From assembly GCF_001544835.2 (NCBI RefSeq), contig NZ_FCNX02000018.1:107147-171146 (forward strand): a DNA stretch of 64,000 bases, read 5' to 3'. The notes under the pieces were generated by a model. It did no database searches, had not been told where the DNA came from, and was given only the letters and a program-made list of their open reading frames with translations. Each line of letters starts with the position of its first letter. Position 1 is the stretch's first letter. Both the position numbers and the translations under genes were made by a program. Origin of the DNA: Caballeronia fortuita. GTDB taxonomy: Bacteria > Pseudomonadota > Gammaproteobacteria > Burkholderiales > Burkholderiaceae. This document shows positions 1 to 9,977 of this stretch, in pieces.

Positions 1-1297
1 CCGTATTGCTCGCGATATCGCCGAGCTTGCGCGCGGCGAACGTCGCCATCGACACATGATCTTCCTGATTCGCCGATGTAGGCAGCGAATCGACCGACGC
101 CGGATGCGCGAGCGTCTTGTTCTCCGACGCCAGCGCGGCCGCCGTAACGTGCGCGATCATGAAGCCGGAGTTCACGCCGCCGTCGCGCACGAGGAACGGC
201 GGCAGGCCCGAGAGCGTCGCGTCGATCAGGAGCGCGATGCGGCGTTCCGCGAGCGCGCCGATTTCGGCGGCGGCGAGCGCGAGATTGTCGGCGGCGAATG
301 CAACCGGCTCCGCGTGGAAGTTGCCGCCCGAGAGCACTTCGCCGGTGTCGGGGAAGATCAGCGGATTGTCCGACACGGCGTTCGATTCGATCAACAGCAC
401 GTCCGCCGCGTGACGCATCTGGTCGAGGCACGCACCCATCACCTGCGGCTGGCAGCGCAGGCTGTACGGGTCCTGCACCTTCTCGCAGTCCGCGTGCGAC
501 AGGTTGATGCCCGAGCCCTTCAGCAACGTGCGATACGCCGACGCTGCTTCGATCTGCCCGCGATGGCCGCGCAGCTCATGAATGCGCGCATCGAACGGAA
601 CGACGGAGCCGGCGGCCGCATCGACGGACAGCGCGCCCGCGACGAGCCCGGTGCGGAACAGGTCCTCGATCGCGAAGAGGTTGTAGAGCGCGAGCGCCGC
701 CGACGCCTGCGTGCCGTTGAGCAGCGCGAGACCTTCCTTCGCCTGCAGCGTGAGCGGCTTGAGGCCCGCGATCTGGAGGCCGTCGAGCGCACTCGCGCGT
801 TCGCCGCGAATCGTCACTTCGCCGATGCCGAGCAGCACCGTCGACATATGCGCGAGCGGCGCGAGATCGCCCGATGCGCCGACCGAACCCTTGACCGGAA
901 TGATCGGTAGAACGTCGGCATTGAAGAGCGTGATAAGCGCGTCGATGACTTCGCGGCGGATGCCCGAATGACCGCGCCCGAGACTCGACAGCTTGAGCGC
1001 CATCAGAAGGCGCACGACCGGACGCGACATCGGCTCGCCGACACCGACCGCGTGCGACAGGACCAGATTTTTCTGCAGCAGTTCCAGTTGATCGGCGGGA
1101 ATGTGCGTGTTGGCGAGCCGCCCGAACCCTGTGTTGATGCCGTATGCCGGATCGCCCTTCGCGGCGATCGCGGCCACGGCGCGCGCGCTGGCGTCGATGG
1201 CGTCGAAGCTGGCCGGATCGAGTTGCAGCGGGTCCGAGCCTCGCGCGATGCGGCGCAGTTGCGGCAGAGTCAGCTTTCCGGGCGTGAGCGTAATCAT
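1..1297 (-). CDS. hutH: Histidine ammonia-lyase (3' end cut by window edge)
   Basis: First enzyme of histidine degradation: it removes ammonia from L-histidine to give urocanate in the cytoplasm. The visible part is residues 1-432 of a family usually about 505-515 long; the C-terminus lies outside the window. The Ala-Ser-Gly triad that cyclises into the MIO electrophile is seen at residues 141-143 (motif GASGDLAPL). The N-terminal YGINTGFG motif is at about 52-59 and GGNFH is further on. The start is the ATG at 1297. The upstream region carries two HutC-type operators, and hutU/hutI lie 17 kb away. The identification is firm. Confidence 0.96.
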   Translation of the reverse strand, partial: MITLTPGKLTLPQLRRIARGSDPLQLDPASFDAIDASARAVAAIAAKGDPAYGINTGFGRLANTHIPADQLELLQKNLVLSHAVGVGEPMSRPVVRLLMALKLSSLGRGHSGIRREVIDALITLFNADVLPIIPVKGSVGASGDLAPLAHMSTVLLGIGEVTIRGERASALDGLQIAGLKPLTLQAKEGLALLNGTQASAALALYNLFAIEDLFRTGLVAGALSVDAAAGSVVPFDARIHELRGHRGQIEAASAYRTLLKGSGINLSHADCEKVQDPYSLRCQPQVMGACLDQMRHAADVLLIESNAVSDNPLIFPDTGEVLSGGNFHAEPVAFAADNLALAAAEIGALAERRIALLIDATLSGLPPFLVRDGGVNSGFMIAHVTAAALASENKTLAHPASVDSLPTSANQEDHVSMATFAARKLGDIASNT

Positions 1298-1306
1298 GGA
1301 TCGTCC

Positions 1307-1316
1307 TGTCTATACA
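1307..1316. promoter_or_regulatory. HutC-type operator, proximal to hutH
   Basis: TGTCTATACA, a near-perfect palindrome flanked by AAG on its right, lies 10 bases before the hutH start. It matches the TGTATATACA core recognised by GntR-family HutC repressors in pseudomonads (family knowledge). The same element occurs at 1406 and twice upstream of hutU. Confidence 0.75.
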
Positions 1317-1374
1317 AGTTAGACTCAAGTCTAAACGGGCAGACTGGACGAAACAAGAGGTTATCCGGGATTAC

Positions 1375-1389
1375 ACTAGGTCGATCCCG
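1375..1389. promoter_or_regulatory. Element shared by hutH and hutU promoters (copy 1)
   Basis: ACTAGG-N3-ATCCCG (plus strand) lies between the two HutC-type sites upstream of hutH. The identical 6+6 base pattern with the same 3-base spacer recurs between the operators upstream of hutU at 21342-21356. Its function is unknown; it may be part of the promoter or a second regulator site. Confidence 0.5.
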
Positions 1390-1405
1390 GAAACATCACG
1401 CTTCT

Positions 1406-1415
1406 TGTCTATACA
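1406..1415. promoter_or_regulatory. HutC-type operator, distal to hutH
   Basis: TGTCTATACA is preceded by CTTCT, giving CTTGTCTATACAG. It is 99 bases upstream of the proximal copy and directly next to the 3' end of the acetyltransferase gene, so the hutH control region occupies the whole gap 1298-1419. Confidence 0.7.
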
Positions 1416-1419
1416 GATG

Positions 1420-1899
1420 TCACTGGTACAGCACCTTCTCCATGACGAACTGGACGAAGCGCTGTTCCCGCACGACGACCGCGCGCGCGAGCAGCATCGT
1501 GAAGCCGCAATACTCGAAGAACGGGCGGCCGGTGACGCTCGAATACGTGTGCAGCGTGGTCAGTCCCGCGGTCTCGGCTTCGGCTTCGATGCGCGCGAGG
1601 AGCGAAGTCGCCACGCTTTTGCGCTGATGGATCGGGTCGACGAACATCATGTCGATGAGGCCGTTCTTTTCGAGATCGGCGAAGCCCGCGAGCTTGCCGT
1701 CGACGAGACCGACAAAGGTCGGACGGCTCATGCGGGCGAGTTCCCATTCGTCGCGATCGGCTTGCGCCCAGGCTTCGATCTGCGCTTCGGTGTAATCGGC
1801 CGAAGCCGTTTCGCGAACGGCGCGTTGGAACAGATCGATCACACCGTCGAGATCGCTCGCACGATACGGTCTGACTTCGATGAGCGGCAGCCCTGGCAT
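1420..1899 (-). CDS. GNAT-family N-acetyltransferase
   Basis: A 159-residue single-domain GNAT protein that should transfer an acetyl group from acetyl-CoA to an unknown amine. The sequence shows the beta4 strand and acetyl-CoA binding segment around residues 80-105 (MMFVDPIHQRKSVATSLL), matching the Q/RxxGxG/A signature with R-K-S-V-A in place of the usual glycines. The family C-terminal motif RPFFEYCGF follows. The ATG at 1899 was chosen because AAGGTGATG precedes it; an upstream in-frame extension to 2019 crosses a terminator hairpin and is unlikely. The substrate cannot be inferred. Confidence 0.85.
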   Translation of the reverse strand: MPGLPLIEVRPYRASDLDGVIDLFQRAVRETASADYTEAQIEAWAQADRDEWELARMSRPTFVGLVDGKLAGFADLEKNGLIDMMFVDPIHQRKSVATSLLARIEAEAETAGLTTLHTYSSVTGRPFFEYCGFTMLLARAVVVREQRFVQFVMEKVLYQ

Positions 1900-1920
1900 T
1901 TCATCACCTTCGTTACTAAA

Positions 1921-1946
1921 AAGAAAAAAACGCTGCCGAGGCAGCG
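1921..1946 (-). terminator. Rho-independent terminator downstream of crcB
   Basis: On the minus strand CGCTGC-CTCG-GCAGCG forms a 6-bp GC stem with a four-base loop, followed by seven T residues. It sits between crcB and the acetyltransferase gene, so it ends leftward transcription from crcB. Confidence 0.8.
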
Positions 1947-2062
1947 AGGGTTCGGCGTTATACACGCGGCAAAAATTTGTACGGGAAATGTGTAGGAATC
2001 GGCGTACGCAAACGTTCAAATCGCGGAGAGAGGAAGGTAGCGGCGCGGCGTCGGGAAGTCCT

Positions 2063-2440
2063 TCAGGAAGCTACGGCCACGGTCGCGATGCCGAGCGCGG
2101 TCATCAGCAGCGACGCCGCGACGTGAATCGCGATCTCGCCGATCGCCCAGCCGAGCCGTCCTTGCTGGAGATGCGCGACCACCTCGGCGGAGAACGTCGA
2201 AAACGTGGAAAGCCCGCCCATCAATCCGGTGATGATGAACAGCCGCCACTCCACCGGGATGTCGGGAAAGCGCGCGAAAAACGCGACTGCGACGCCGATG
2301 ATGTAACCCGCGATGACGTTCGATGCAAACGTGCCCAGCGGCAAATTCGGAAAAATCGCATTCAGACGCAGGCCGAGAACCCATCTGAGCAGCGACCCCA
2401 ACCCGCCGCCGAGCCCCACCGCGATGATCGACAAATACAT
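2063..2440 (-). CDS. crcB: Fluoride ion channel CrcB (Fluc)
   Basis: A 125-residue, four-helix membrane protein of the Fluc family, which works as a dual-topology dimer to let fluoride leave the cytoplasm. Seen here are the N-terminal GGxLGSLLRW, the GTFASNVIAGYIIG segment in helix 2 (conserved Asn) and GLMGGLSTFSTFS in helix 3, which carries the Phe/Ser/Thr residues lining the pore. The length is normal for the family. I see no obvious fluoride riboswitch in the short gap upstream (2441-2473). The gene appears to be a single cistron or to follow the small gene at 2474. Confidence 0.95.
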   Translation of the reverse strand: MYLSIIAVGLGGGLGSLLRWVLGLRLNAIFPNLPLGTFASNVIAGYIIGVAVAFFARFPDIPVEWRLFIITGLMGGLSTFSTFSAEVVAHLQQGRLGWAIGEIAIHVAASLLMTALGIATVAVAS

Positions 2441-2473
2441 GAAGTGTGTGTTACCGGTTTTAAGTTAACTGCG

Positions 2474-2713
2474 TTATGCCTCGCCGGCGAGCCGGTCGAT
2501 CAGCGCGCCACGGCTCGTCTCGACGATCCAGCCGCCCTTGTGCCGCAGATGCGCCGCCCACGTGCCGTCGCGCCGCTGTTCCCAGCACCCGGCTTCGCGC
2601 CCGTCGATGAAAAGCGAGCCGCGCACGACGAGCTGCGGATCGGCGGGGTCGAGCACTTCGTCATCGTTATGTTCGAGCTTCACGGTATGCATGAGCGTCG
2701 TCTGCAAAAACAC
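2474..2713 (-). CDS. Conserved small protein of unknown function
   Basis: A 79-residue acidic protein rich in charged residues (LEHNDDEVLDPADPQ near the start; GCWEQRRDGTWAAHLRHKGG in the middle). No domain is recognised and no signal peptide or membrane helix is visible. Codon use with GC-rich third positions supports coding. The frame opens with GTG at 2713; an ATG at 2692 (MHTVKLEH) is an alternative giving 72 residues. It lies 33 bases upstream of crcB on the same strand and may be co-transcribed with it. Confidence 0.6.
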   Translation of the reverse strand: MFLQTTLMHTVKLEHNDDEVLDPADPQLVVRGSLFIDGREAGCWEQRRDGTWAAHLRHKGGWIVETSRGALIDRLAGEA

Positions 2714-2785
2714 GTCAAGACCGGAAGGAAGCGGCCTCGCGAAAGACCTTATTCTAACGATACTCGAAGCGCGCGGTTCAATCCC

Positions 2786-3619
2786 TCACCGTAACATGAA
2801 GGACATTGCCGAAAGGCAATTGAGTGTCCGCACGACATGTTCGACCGAAGGCGCATCGAAAGCGAGCGTCACGGCATCGATGCGTTCGAGCGTCGGCCAT
2901 TGGCAGAAGAGATCGGCGAATGCGCTCGTCTGCGCGCGCAGTTCGCATCGATGTTCATCGTGCGCCGCACGCTTCGCATGTTTCGCCGACGGCGCCGCTT
3001 CGATCGCCTCTATTGTTTCGCGCGCGGCGAGCCGGATCGCGTCGCATGCGGCGGCGGGCGTTTCGGTGATGCCGCTCGAATAACCGTGCGCGGTCTTCAC
3101 GCACAAGAAACGCGCGCCGGGAAACGCGGGCAGCGTTTGCGCGCCGAACACGTCATCGCCAGTCAGGAGCGCGACGCGTGCGCCGTGCTCTTCGGCAAGC
3201 CTGCCATAAAGCCCCGCTTCGCCGACTTCTTCGCCGTCGAGCATGACGCGCGCAAACGCGGCGCTGTTGATCGTGTGCGCGAGGATGCCGCGGCTTTGCG
3301 CACGCGCGTGATAGCCGATCATGAACACGACCTGCGGCGACGCCTCCAGTCCCGCCATCATGCCGAACGTGCGCGGCTTGCCGAGAACGAGCCGCACACG
3401 CGGATCGAACAGATCGGGCAGCAGATTGCGAAAGCCGCCATGCGAATCGTTGATCCACACTTGCGTCGCGCCGCCGTCGAACGCGCCTTGCGCAGCCGCG
3501 TTCGCCTCGTGGGTCATCCAGCGGCGCGCGTGCTCGTATTCGGCATTGCCGGCGCGCGTCTGCTCGGGATGAAACACGCCCGCAATGCCTTCGATATCGG
3601 TCGAAATCAGCACTTTCAT
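2786..3619 (-). CDS. dppA: D-aminopeptidase, DppA/M55 family
   Basis: A 277-residue zinc metallopeptidase of the M55 family, whose founding member Bacillus subtilis DppA releases N-terminal D-amino acids (D-Ala) from peptides and forms a decamer. The metal ligands line up: Asp8 and Glu10 in STDIEG, His60 in NDSHGGF, His104 in GYHA, and Glu134; the catalytic His115 is in LAHTINS. It is the last gene of the iaaA-gsi operon and its ATG overlaps the stop of the preceding peptidase gene (ATGA). In context it should act on imported peptides in the cytoplasm. Confidence 0.92.
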   Translation of the reverse strand: MKVLISTDIEGIAGVFHPEQTRAGNAEYEHARRWMTHEANAAAQGAFDGGATQVWINDSHGGFRNLLPDLFDPRVRLVLGKPRTFGMMAGLEASPQVVFMIGYHARAQSRGILAHTINSAAFARVMLDGEEVGEAGLYGRLAEEHGARVALLTGDDVFGAQTLPAFPGARFLCVKTAHGYSSGITETPAAACDAIRLAARETIEAIEAAPSAKHAKRAAHDEHRCELRAQTSAFADLFCQWPTLERIDAVTLAFDAPSVEHVVRTLNCLSAMSFMLR

Positions 3620-4626
3620 GGTGTTGTGCGCAATGCGTCCTTGAGCGAGACGCGCCGATGACCATCGCGGCCCGCGACCGTCTCCGCGCTGAAGAGCGCA
3701 TCGAGTATCGCCTGTTCGACGCTGTCGGCGGCGGCCTGAAAAAGAGGATCGAGCCGCGCGTCGGCGATCAGCGGCGGCATCGTGATGAAGTCCGCGTCGT
3801 GCGGCAACGTGTACGCCGTCGAGAACGCCAGCGCGATATCGCCGCTTCCATGACCGTAGACCGATCCGGTGCGCGCGAGACCGGCGGCGGCGCGCATCGC
3901 GAGTCGGCGCAACTGACGCGCGTCGAGCGGCGCATCGGTTGCGATCAGCATGATGATCGAACCTTGCTCGGGCTTTTCATCGACGCTCGTTTGCAGTGTG
4001 CGCCCGAGCGCGTCTCCCGCGACGATCAACTGCTGCAACTTGCCGAAGTTCGCCAGCACGAGCACGCCCGTCGTAGAAGCGTTGCCGCCGATATGCACCA
4101 CACGCGAGGCCGAACCGATGCCGCCTTTCAGCTCGAAGCACGACATGCCGCGCCCCGCGCCCACCGCGCCGCGCTCGAAATCGGCGCTGCACGCGTCGAG
4201 CGCGCTCGCGTAATGCGCTTCGTGAATCGCGAGTGCCTGCATGTCGTTGAGATAGCCGTCGTTGCATTCGAAGACGAGCGGATTCACGCTCGGGTCTTCC
4301 CGTCCGACACGCAGATTCGCGGCGATCGCCGCGCGAATCTGCGCATTCGCCACCGTGCCGACGCTAAAGGTATTGGTCAGCGCGACAGGCGTTTCGATGA
4401 CGCCGAGTTCATCGACCTGAACGAGCCCGACGCTCTTGCCGAAGCCGTTGATGACGCACGACGCGGCGGGCGTCTTGTTGCGATACATGTCGCCGTCGTG
4501 CGGACGAATCACGGTGACGCCGGTTTGCACCGCGCCCTGCGCGAGCGTGCAATGACCGACCGTCACGCCCGCGACATCGGCGATGGTGCCGCGCGGCCCC
4601 GCGTCGAGCGAACCGATATGCGTCAT
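3616..4626 (-). CDS. dmpA: DmpA/BapA-type beta-aminopeptidase (P1 family)
   Basis: A 336-residue N-terminal nucleophile hydrolase that self-cleaves into alpha and beta chains and removes N-terminal beta-, D- or L-residues from short peptides. The predicted autoprocessing site is Gly222-Ser223 in QGSIIMLIATDAPL, with Ser223 as nucleophile of the beta chain. The conserved GHGSGDIALAFSTA segment is at about 258-271, and GVTVGH and the NGFGK region lie in the alpha chain. The start at 4626 overlaps the gsiD stop (ATGA) and its stop overlaps the dppA start, so translation is coupled on both sides. No signal peptide is seen, so it is cytoplasmic. Confidence 0.9.
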   Translation of the reverse strand: MTHIGSLDAGPRGTIADVAGVTVGHCTLAQGAVQTGVTVIRPHDGDMYRNKTPAASCVINGFGKSVGLVQVDELGVIETPVALTNTFSVGTVANAQIRAAIAANLRVGREDPSVNPLVFECNDGYLNDMQALAIHEAHYASALDACSADFERGAVGAGRGMSCFELKGGIGSASRVVHIGGNASTTGVLVLANFGKLQQLIVAGDALGRTLQTSVDEKPEQGSIIMLIATDAPLDARQLRRLAMRAAAGLARTGSVYGHGSGDIALAFSTAYTLPHDADFITMPPLIADARLDPLFQAAADSVEQAILDALFSAETVAGRDGHRRVSLKDALRTTP

Positions 4627-5513
4627 GGCCGGTCGAGCTTCGGATCGAGCGCGTCGCGCAGGCCGTCGCCGAGCAGATTGAACGCGAGCACCGTGAAGAA
4701 GATCGCGAGGCTCGGGAAGATCGCGACGTGCGGCGCCATCGCCATGTCGGCGCGCGCTTCGTTGAGCATCGCGCCCCACTCGGGCGTCGGCGGCTGCGCG
4801 CCGAGTCCGAGGAATGAAAGGCTCGCGGCCGTGATGATCGACGTGCCGATGCGCATCGTGAAGTACACGACGACCGATGAAATCGTGCCGGGCAGAATGT
4901 GCCGCGCGAGTATCGTCCAGTCCGATGCGCCGATGCTCTTCGCCGCCTCGATGTACGTGAGATGCTTGAGCGCGAGCGTGTTGCCGCGCACGAGGCGTGC
5001 GAACGCGGGAATGCTGAAGATCGCGACCGCGCACACGACGTTGACCATGCCGTTGCCGAGAATCGCAACGACGCCGATGGCGAGCAGAATGCCGGGAAAC
5101 GCGAACAGCACGTCCGCGATGCGCATGACGATGCGGTCCCACCATCCTTCGTAATAGCCCGCGAGCAAGCCGAAGAACGTGCCGATGACCGCGCCGAGCA
5201 CGACCGAGAGCAATCCCGCCGTCAACGAAATACGGCTGCCGACGAGTATGCGGCTCAGAATGTCGCGGCCCAGCGAATCGACGCCGAACCAGTGCGCCGC
5301 CGATGGACCCGCGTTGAGCGCATCGTAATCGAAATAGTTCTCCGGATCGTAAGGCGCGATATACGGCGCGACGATCGCGATCACGATCAGCAGCAGCACG
5401 AACACGGCCGCGATCATCGCGATGTGCTGCCGCCTGAACTTGCGCCAGAACTCGGTCCACGGCGTGCGGATTTCTTGCGGCGCGGTCGACGCGCTTTGTA
5501 CTGTCACGCTCAT
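4623..5513 (-). CDS. gsiD: Peptide/glutathione ABC transporter permease GsiD
   Basis: A 296-residue inner-membrane permease of the DppC/GsiD branch. There is a cytoplasmic N-terminus, one helix at about 30-52, a periplasmic loop with the GVDSLGRDILSR motif, then five more helices. The EAA loop that contacts the ATPase is EAAKSIGASDWTILARHILP (about residues 189-208). It pairs with gsiC seven bases upstream and overlaps dmpA downstream. Assignment to the Gsi subfamily rather than generic Dpp rests on the iaaA-gsiABCD gene order, which is that of Escherichia coli. Confidence 0.9.
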   Translation of the reverse strand: MSVTVQSASTAPQEIRTPWTEFWRKFRRQHIAMIAAVFVLLLIVIAIVAPYIAPYDPENYFDYDALNAGPSAAHWFGVDSLGRDILSRILVGSRISLTAGLLSVVLGAVIGTFFGLLAGYYEGWWDRIVMRIADVLFAFPGILLAIGVVAILGNGMVNVVCAVAIFSIPAFARLVRGNTLALKHLTYIEAAKSIGASDWTILARHILPGTISSVVVYFTMRIGTSIITAASLSFLGLGAQPPTPEWGAMLNEARADMAMAPHVAIFPSLAIFFTVLAFNLLGDGLRDALDPKLDRP

Positions 5514-5520
5514 CGCGCCC

Positions 5521-6441
5521 TCACTTGAAACGGATGGTCGGATTGATGATCGCGTACAGCACGTCCACGATCAGATTGATGACGATGAACTCCAGCGAGA
5601 ACAGCAGCACTTCCGCCTGAATCACAGGATAGTCGCGCATCTCGACGGCATCGACGAGCAGGCGGCCGAGCCCCGGCCAGTTGAACACCTTCTCGACGAC
5701 GATCGAGCCGCCGAGCAGAAAGCCGAATTGCAGGCCCATCATCGTGACGACGGGGATCATCGCGTTGCGCAGGCAATGCTTCACGATGACCATCGGCTCA
5801 TGCACGCCTTTGGCGCGCGCGGTGCGCACGAAGTCCTCGCCGAGCACTTCGACGAACGACGCGCGCGTGAAGCGCGCCATCACGGCGGCGACCGCCGCGC
5901 CCAGGGTGATCGACGGAAGCACGTAGCCCTTCCATGTGCCGTCATCGACGATGGGCAGCCAGCCGAGCTTCACCGAGAAAATTTCCATCAGCAACATGCC
6001 GAGCGCGAACGCCGGAAACGAAATGCCCGACACCGCGAGCGTCATCCCCAATCGATCCGGCCAGCGATTGCGCCACACCGCAGACACGATGCCGATCGCC
6101 ATGCCGAAGATCACGGCCCACACCATGCTCGCGAGCGTGAGCCATAGCGTCGGCATGAAACGTTCGGCGATCTCCGTCGACACAGGCCGCTTGCTGCGTG
6201 TCGACGTGCCGAAGTCGAAATGCACGACCTTGCCGAAGAAATTCACGAGCTGTTGCGGCAGCGGCTTGTCGAGGCCGAGATCGGCGCGCACGAGCGCGAC
6301 CGTGGCTTCGTCGGCTTCCGCGCCCGCCGCGAGACGCGCGGGATCGCCCGGCAGCATGTGCACGAAGAAGAACACCAGCACGGCGACGATGAAGAGCGTC
6401 GGCAAGAGACCGAGCAGGCGTTTGGCGATGAAGTTGAGCAT
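5521..6441 (-). CDS. gsiC: Peptide/glutathione ABC transporter permease GsiC
   Basis: A 306-residue permease of the DppB/GsiC branch with six predicted helices. It starts with the family N-terminus (RLLGLLPTLFIVAVLVFFFVH) and has the loop PGDPARLAAG. The EAA-type loop is VRTARAKGVHEPMVIVKHCL, and the C-terminus ends at ADVLYAIINPTIRFK-like residues typical of DppB proteins. It forms the membrane channel with GsiD. A GC-rich hairpin separates it from gsiB upstream. Confidence 0.92.
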   Translation of the reverse strand: MLNFIAKRLLGLLPTLFIVAVLVFFFVHMLPGDPARLAAGAEADEATVALVRADLGLDKPLPQQLVNFFGKVVHFDFGTSTRSKRPVSTEIAERFMPTLWLTLASMVWAVIFGMAIGIVSAVWRNRWPDRLGMTLAVSGISFPAFALGMLLMEIFSVKLGWLPIVDDGTWKGYVLPSITLGAAVAAVMARFTRASFVEVLGEDFVRTARAKGVHEPMVIVKHCLRNAMIPVVTMMGLQFGFLLGGSIVVEKVFNWPGLGRLLVDAVEMRDYPVIQAEVLLFSLEFIVINLIVDVLYAIINPTIRFK

Positions 6442-6458
6442 CGTATTCGGTCGGATGC

Positions 6459-6480
6459 GGCCGGGCGGCGAAGCCCGGCC
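6459..6480 (-). other. Intercistronic hairpin between gsiB and gsiC
   Basis: GGCCGGGC and GCCCGGCC form a perfect 8-bp stem with a six-base loop, 8 bases after the gsiB stop. No T-run follows, so it is unlikely to be a complete terminator. In other binding-protein operons such hairpins protect the upstream message and give more binding protein than permease (known for malE-type operons); that role is inferred here. Confidence 0.6.
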
Positions 6481-6487
6481 AGTGCGA

Positions 6488-8035
6488 TTACTTGATCGCG
6501 ATTTCGTCGAAGCTGAACGAGCCGTCCGGCATCACGTATGCGCCCGACAGACGTTTGCTGCGCGCATACACGACCTTTTCCGTGACGAGGAAAATCCACG
6601 GCGCATCGGCCCAGATGCGTTTTTGCGCATCGGCGTAGAGCTTCGCTTTCTCGGCGCGGTCGGTCGTGGCGAGCGCTTTCGAGAGATCGTCGTCGACCTG
6701 ATCGTTCTTGTAGTACGCGGTGTTGAAGAGCTTAGGCGGGAACGACGCGCCGCCGAGCAGCGGCGAAATCGCCCAGTCCGCTTCGCCCGTCGACGACGAC
6801 CAGCCGATGTACAGCATCCGCACGGGCGCCGTCTTCGGATCGGGCGCGCTCTCGATGCGCTGCACGCGCTGCCCCGCTTCGAGCGCTTCCACCGATGCCT
6901 TCACGCCCACTTGCGCGAGCTGCTGCTGCACGAACTGGATGATCTTCTGCGCGGTCGTGTGGTTATAACCCGACCACAACACGGTTTCGAAGCCGTTCGG
7001 ATAGCCCGCTTCCTTCAGCAGCTCGCGCGCCTTTGCGGGATCGTATTTCCAGGGCCCGAGCTTCGTCGAATAATCGACGCCCGGCGGCACGACGCCTTCG
7101 GCCGGCACCGCATAACCCGCGAATGCGACCTTCACGAGCGCTTCCTTGTTGATCGCATAGTTCATCGCTTCGCGCACCTTCGGATTGTCGAAGGGCTTTT
7201 GCAGCGTGTTCATGCTGACGTAGCGCTGAATGATCGACGGCGCCGCGATCAAATCGACCTTCGGGCTCGCCTTGAGCGTCGCGGCCTGCTCGAATGGGAT
7301 CGAGAACGCGAAGTCCGCTTCGCCCGTTTGCATCAAGGCGGCGCGCGTGTTGTTATCGACGACGGGCTTCCAGTCGATCATGTCGATCTTCGGCAAGCCC
7401 TTCTGCCAATAGCCCGCGAACTTCTTCACCTTCAGGTCGTCGGTCTGCTTCCATTCGACGAATTCGAACGGGCCCGTGCCGACGGGATGGAACGCGATCT
7501 CCTTGCCGTACTTCTGCAATGCCGCCGGCGAAATCATCACCGCCGACGGATGCGCGAGCACGTTGATGAACGCCGAGAACGGGATCTTGAGCGTGATCTT
7601 CACCGTGTACGGATCGACCGCTTCGGTCTTCTCGATCTTGTTGAAGAGGTTGTAGCGCCTCAGCTTGTTGTCGGGATTGGTCACGCGGTCGAACACGGCT
7701 TTCACGGCCTCCGCGTTGAAGTCCGTGCCGTCCTGGAACTTTACGCCCTGGCGCAACTTGATCGTGTAGACCTTCGCGTCGGGACTCGCTTCGTAGCTCG
7801 TCGCGAGCACGTTGCGGATCTTCATGTCCTTGTCGAAGCCGAACAAGCCTTCGTAGAACGACTTCGCCACCGCTTGCGAGAGCGTGTCGTTGGCGTCGTA
7901 AGGGTCCATCGTCGTGAAGGTCGAGGCGACGGCCATCACGGCCGTAGTCTGCGCGTGCGCCGCGACCGGTGCGAGAGCGGTCAGTGTGGCAAGCGCGCTG
8001 GCCGTGAACATTGCGCGCAAATTGAAGGACGGCAT
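6488..8035 (-). CDS. gsiB: Glutathione/peptide-binding periplasmic protein GsiB
   Basis: A 515-residue SBP_bac_5 family solute-binding protein. The N-terminal signal peptide (MPSFNLRAMFTASALATLTA, cleavage after AHAQ at about residue 26) sends it to the periplasm. The family motifs are clear: KVYTIKLRQGVKFQDGT (about 90-106), VGTGPFEFVEW, and the C-terminal Trp-rich dinucleotide region. It delivers substrate to GsiCD. The ATG at 8035 has a GGAGCC Shine-Dalgarno; a longer frame to 8152 runs back into gsiA and is discounted. The ligand is probably glutathione or short peptides, judged from gene order only. Confidence 0.92.
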   Translation of the reverse strand: MPSFNLRAMFTASALATLTALAPVAAHAQTTAVMAVASTFTTMDPYDANDTLSQAVAKSFYEGLFGFDKDMKIRNVLATSYEASPDAKVYTIKLRQGVKFQDGTDFNAEAVKAVFDRVTNPDNKLRRYNLFNKIEKTEAVDPYTVKITLKIPFSAFINVLAHPSAVMISPAALQKYGKEIAFHPVGTGPFEFVEWKQTDDLKVKKFAGYWQKGLPKIDMIDWKPVVDNNTRAALMQTGEADFAFSIPFEQAATLKASPKVDLIAAPSIIQRYVSMNTLQKPFDNPKVREAMNYAINKEALVKVAFAGYAVPAEGVVPPGVDYSTKLGPWKYDPAKARELLKEAGYPNGFETVLWSGYNHTTAQKIIQFVQQQLAQVGVKASVEALEAGQRVQRIESAPDPKTAPVRMLYIGWSSSTGEADWAISPLLGGASFPPKLFNTAYYKNDQVDDDLSKALATTDRAEKAKLYADAQKRIWADAPWIFLVTEKVVYARSKRLSGAYVMPDGSFSFDEIAIK

Positions 8036-8072
8036 CGTTGGGCTCCTTGTTGAAGTGCTCTTAGAGGTGCTC

Positions 8073-9973
<1,901 letters not shown>

Positions 9974-9977
<4 letters not shown>

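Noticed and set aside
1900..2019. N-terminal extension of the GNAT acetyltransferase to 2019
   Set aside because: It would read through the crcB terminator hairpin; a good Shine-Dalgarno marks the start at 1899.
3616..5460. Long minus-strand open frame of about 614 codons covering dmpA and part of gsiD
   Set aside because: The upstream half is an out-of-frame shadow of gsiD with an arginine-rich, repetitive translation; only the dmpA part is real.
5936..8053. Plus-strand open frame of about 705 codons
   Set aside because: Arginine/histidine-rich antisense shadow of gsiC and gsiB, common in GC-rich DNA; no motif.
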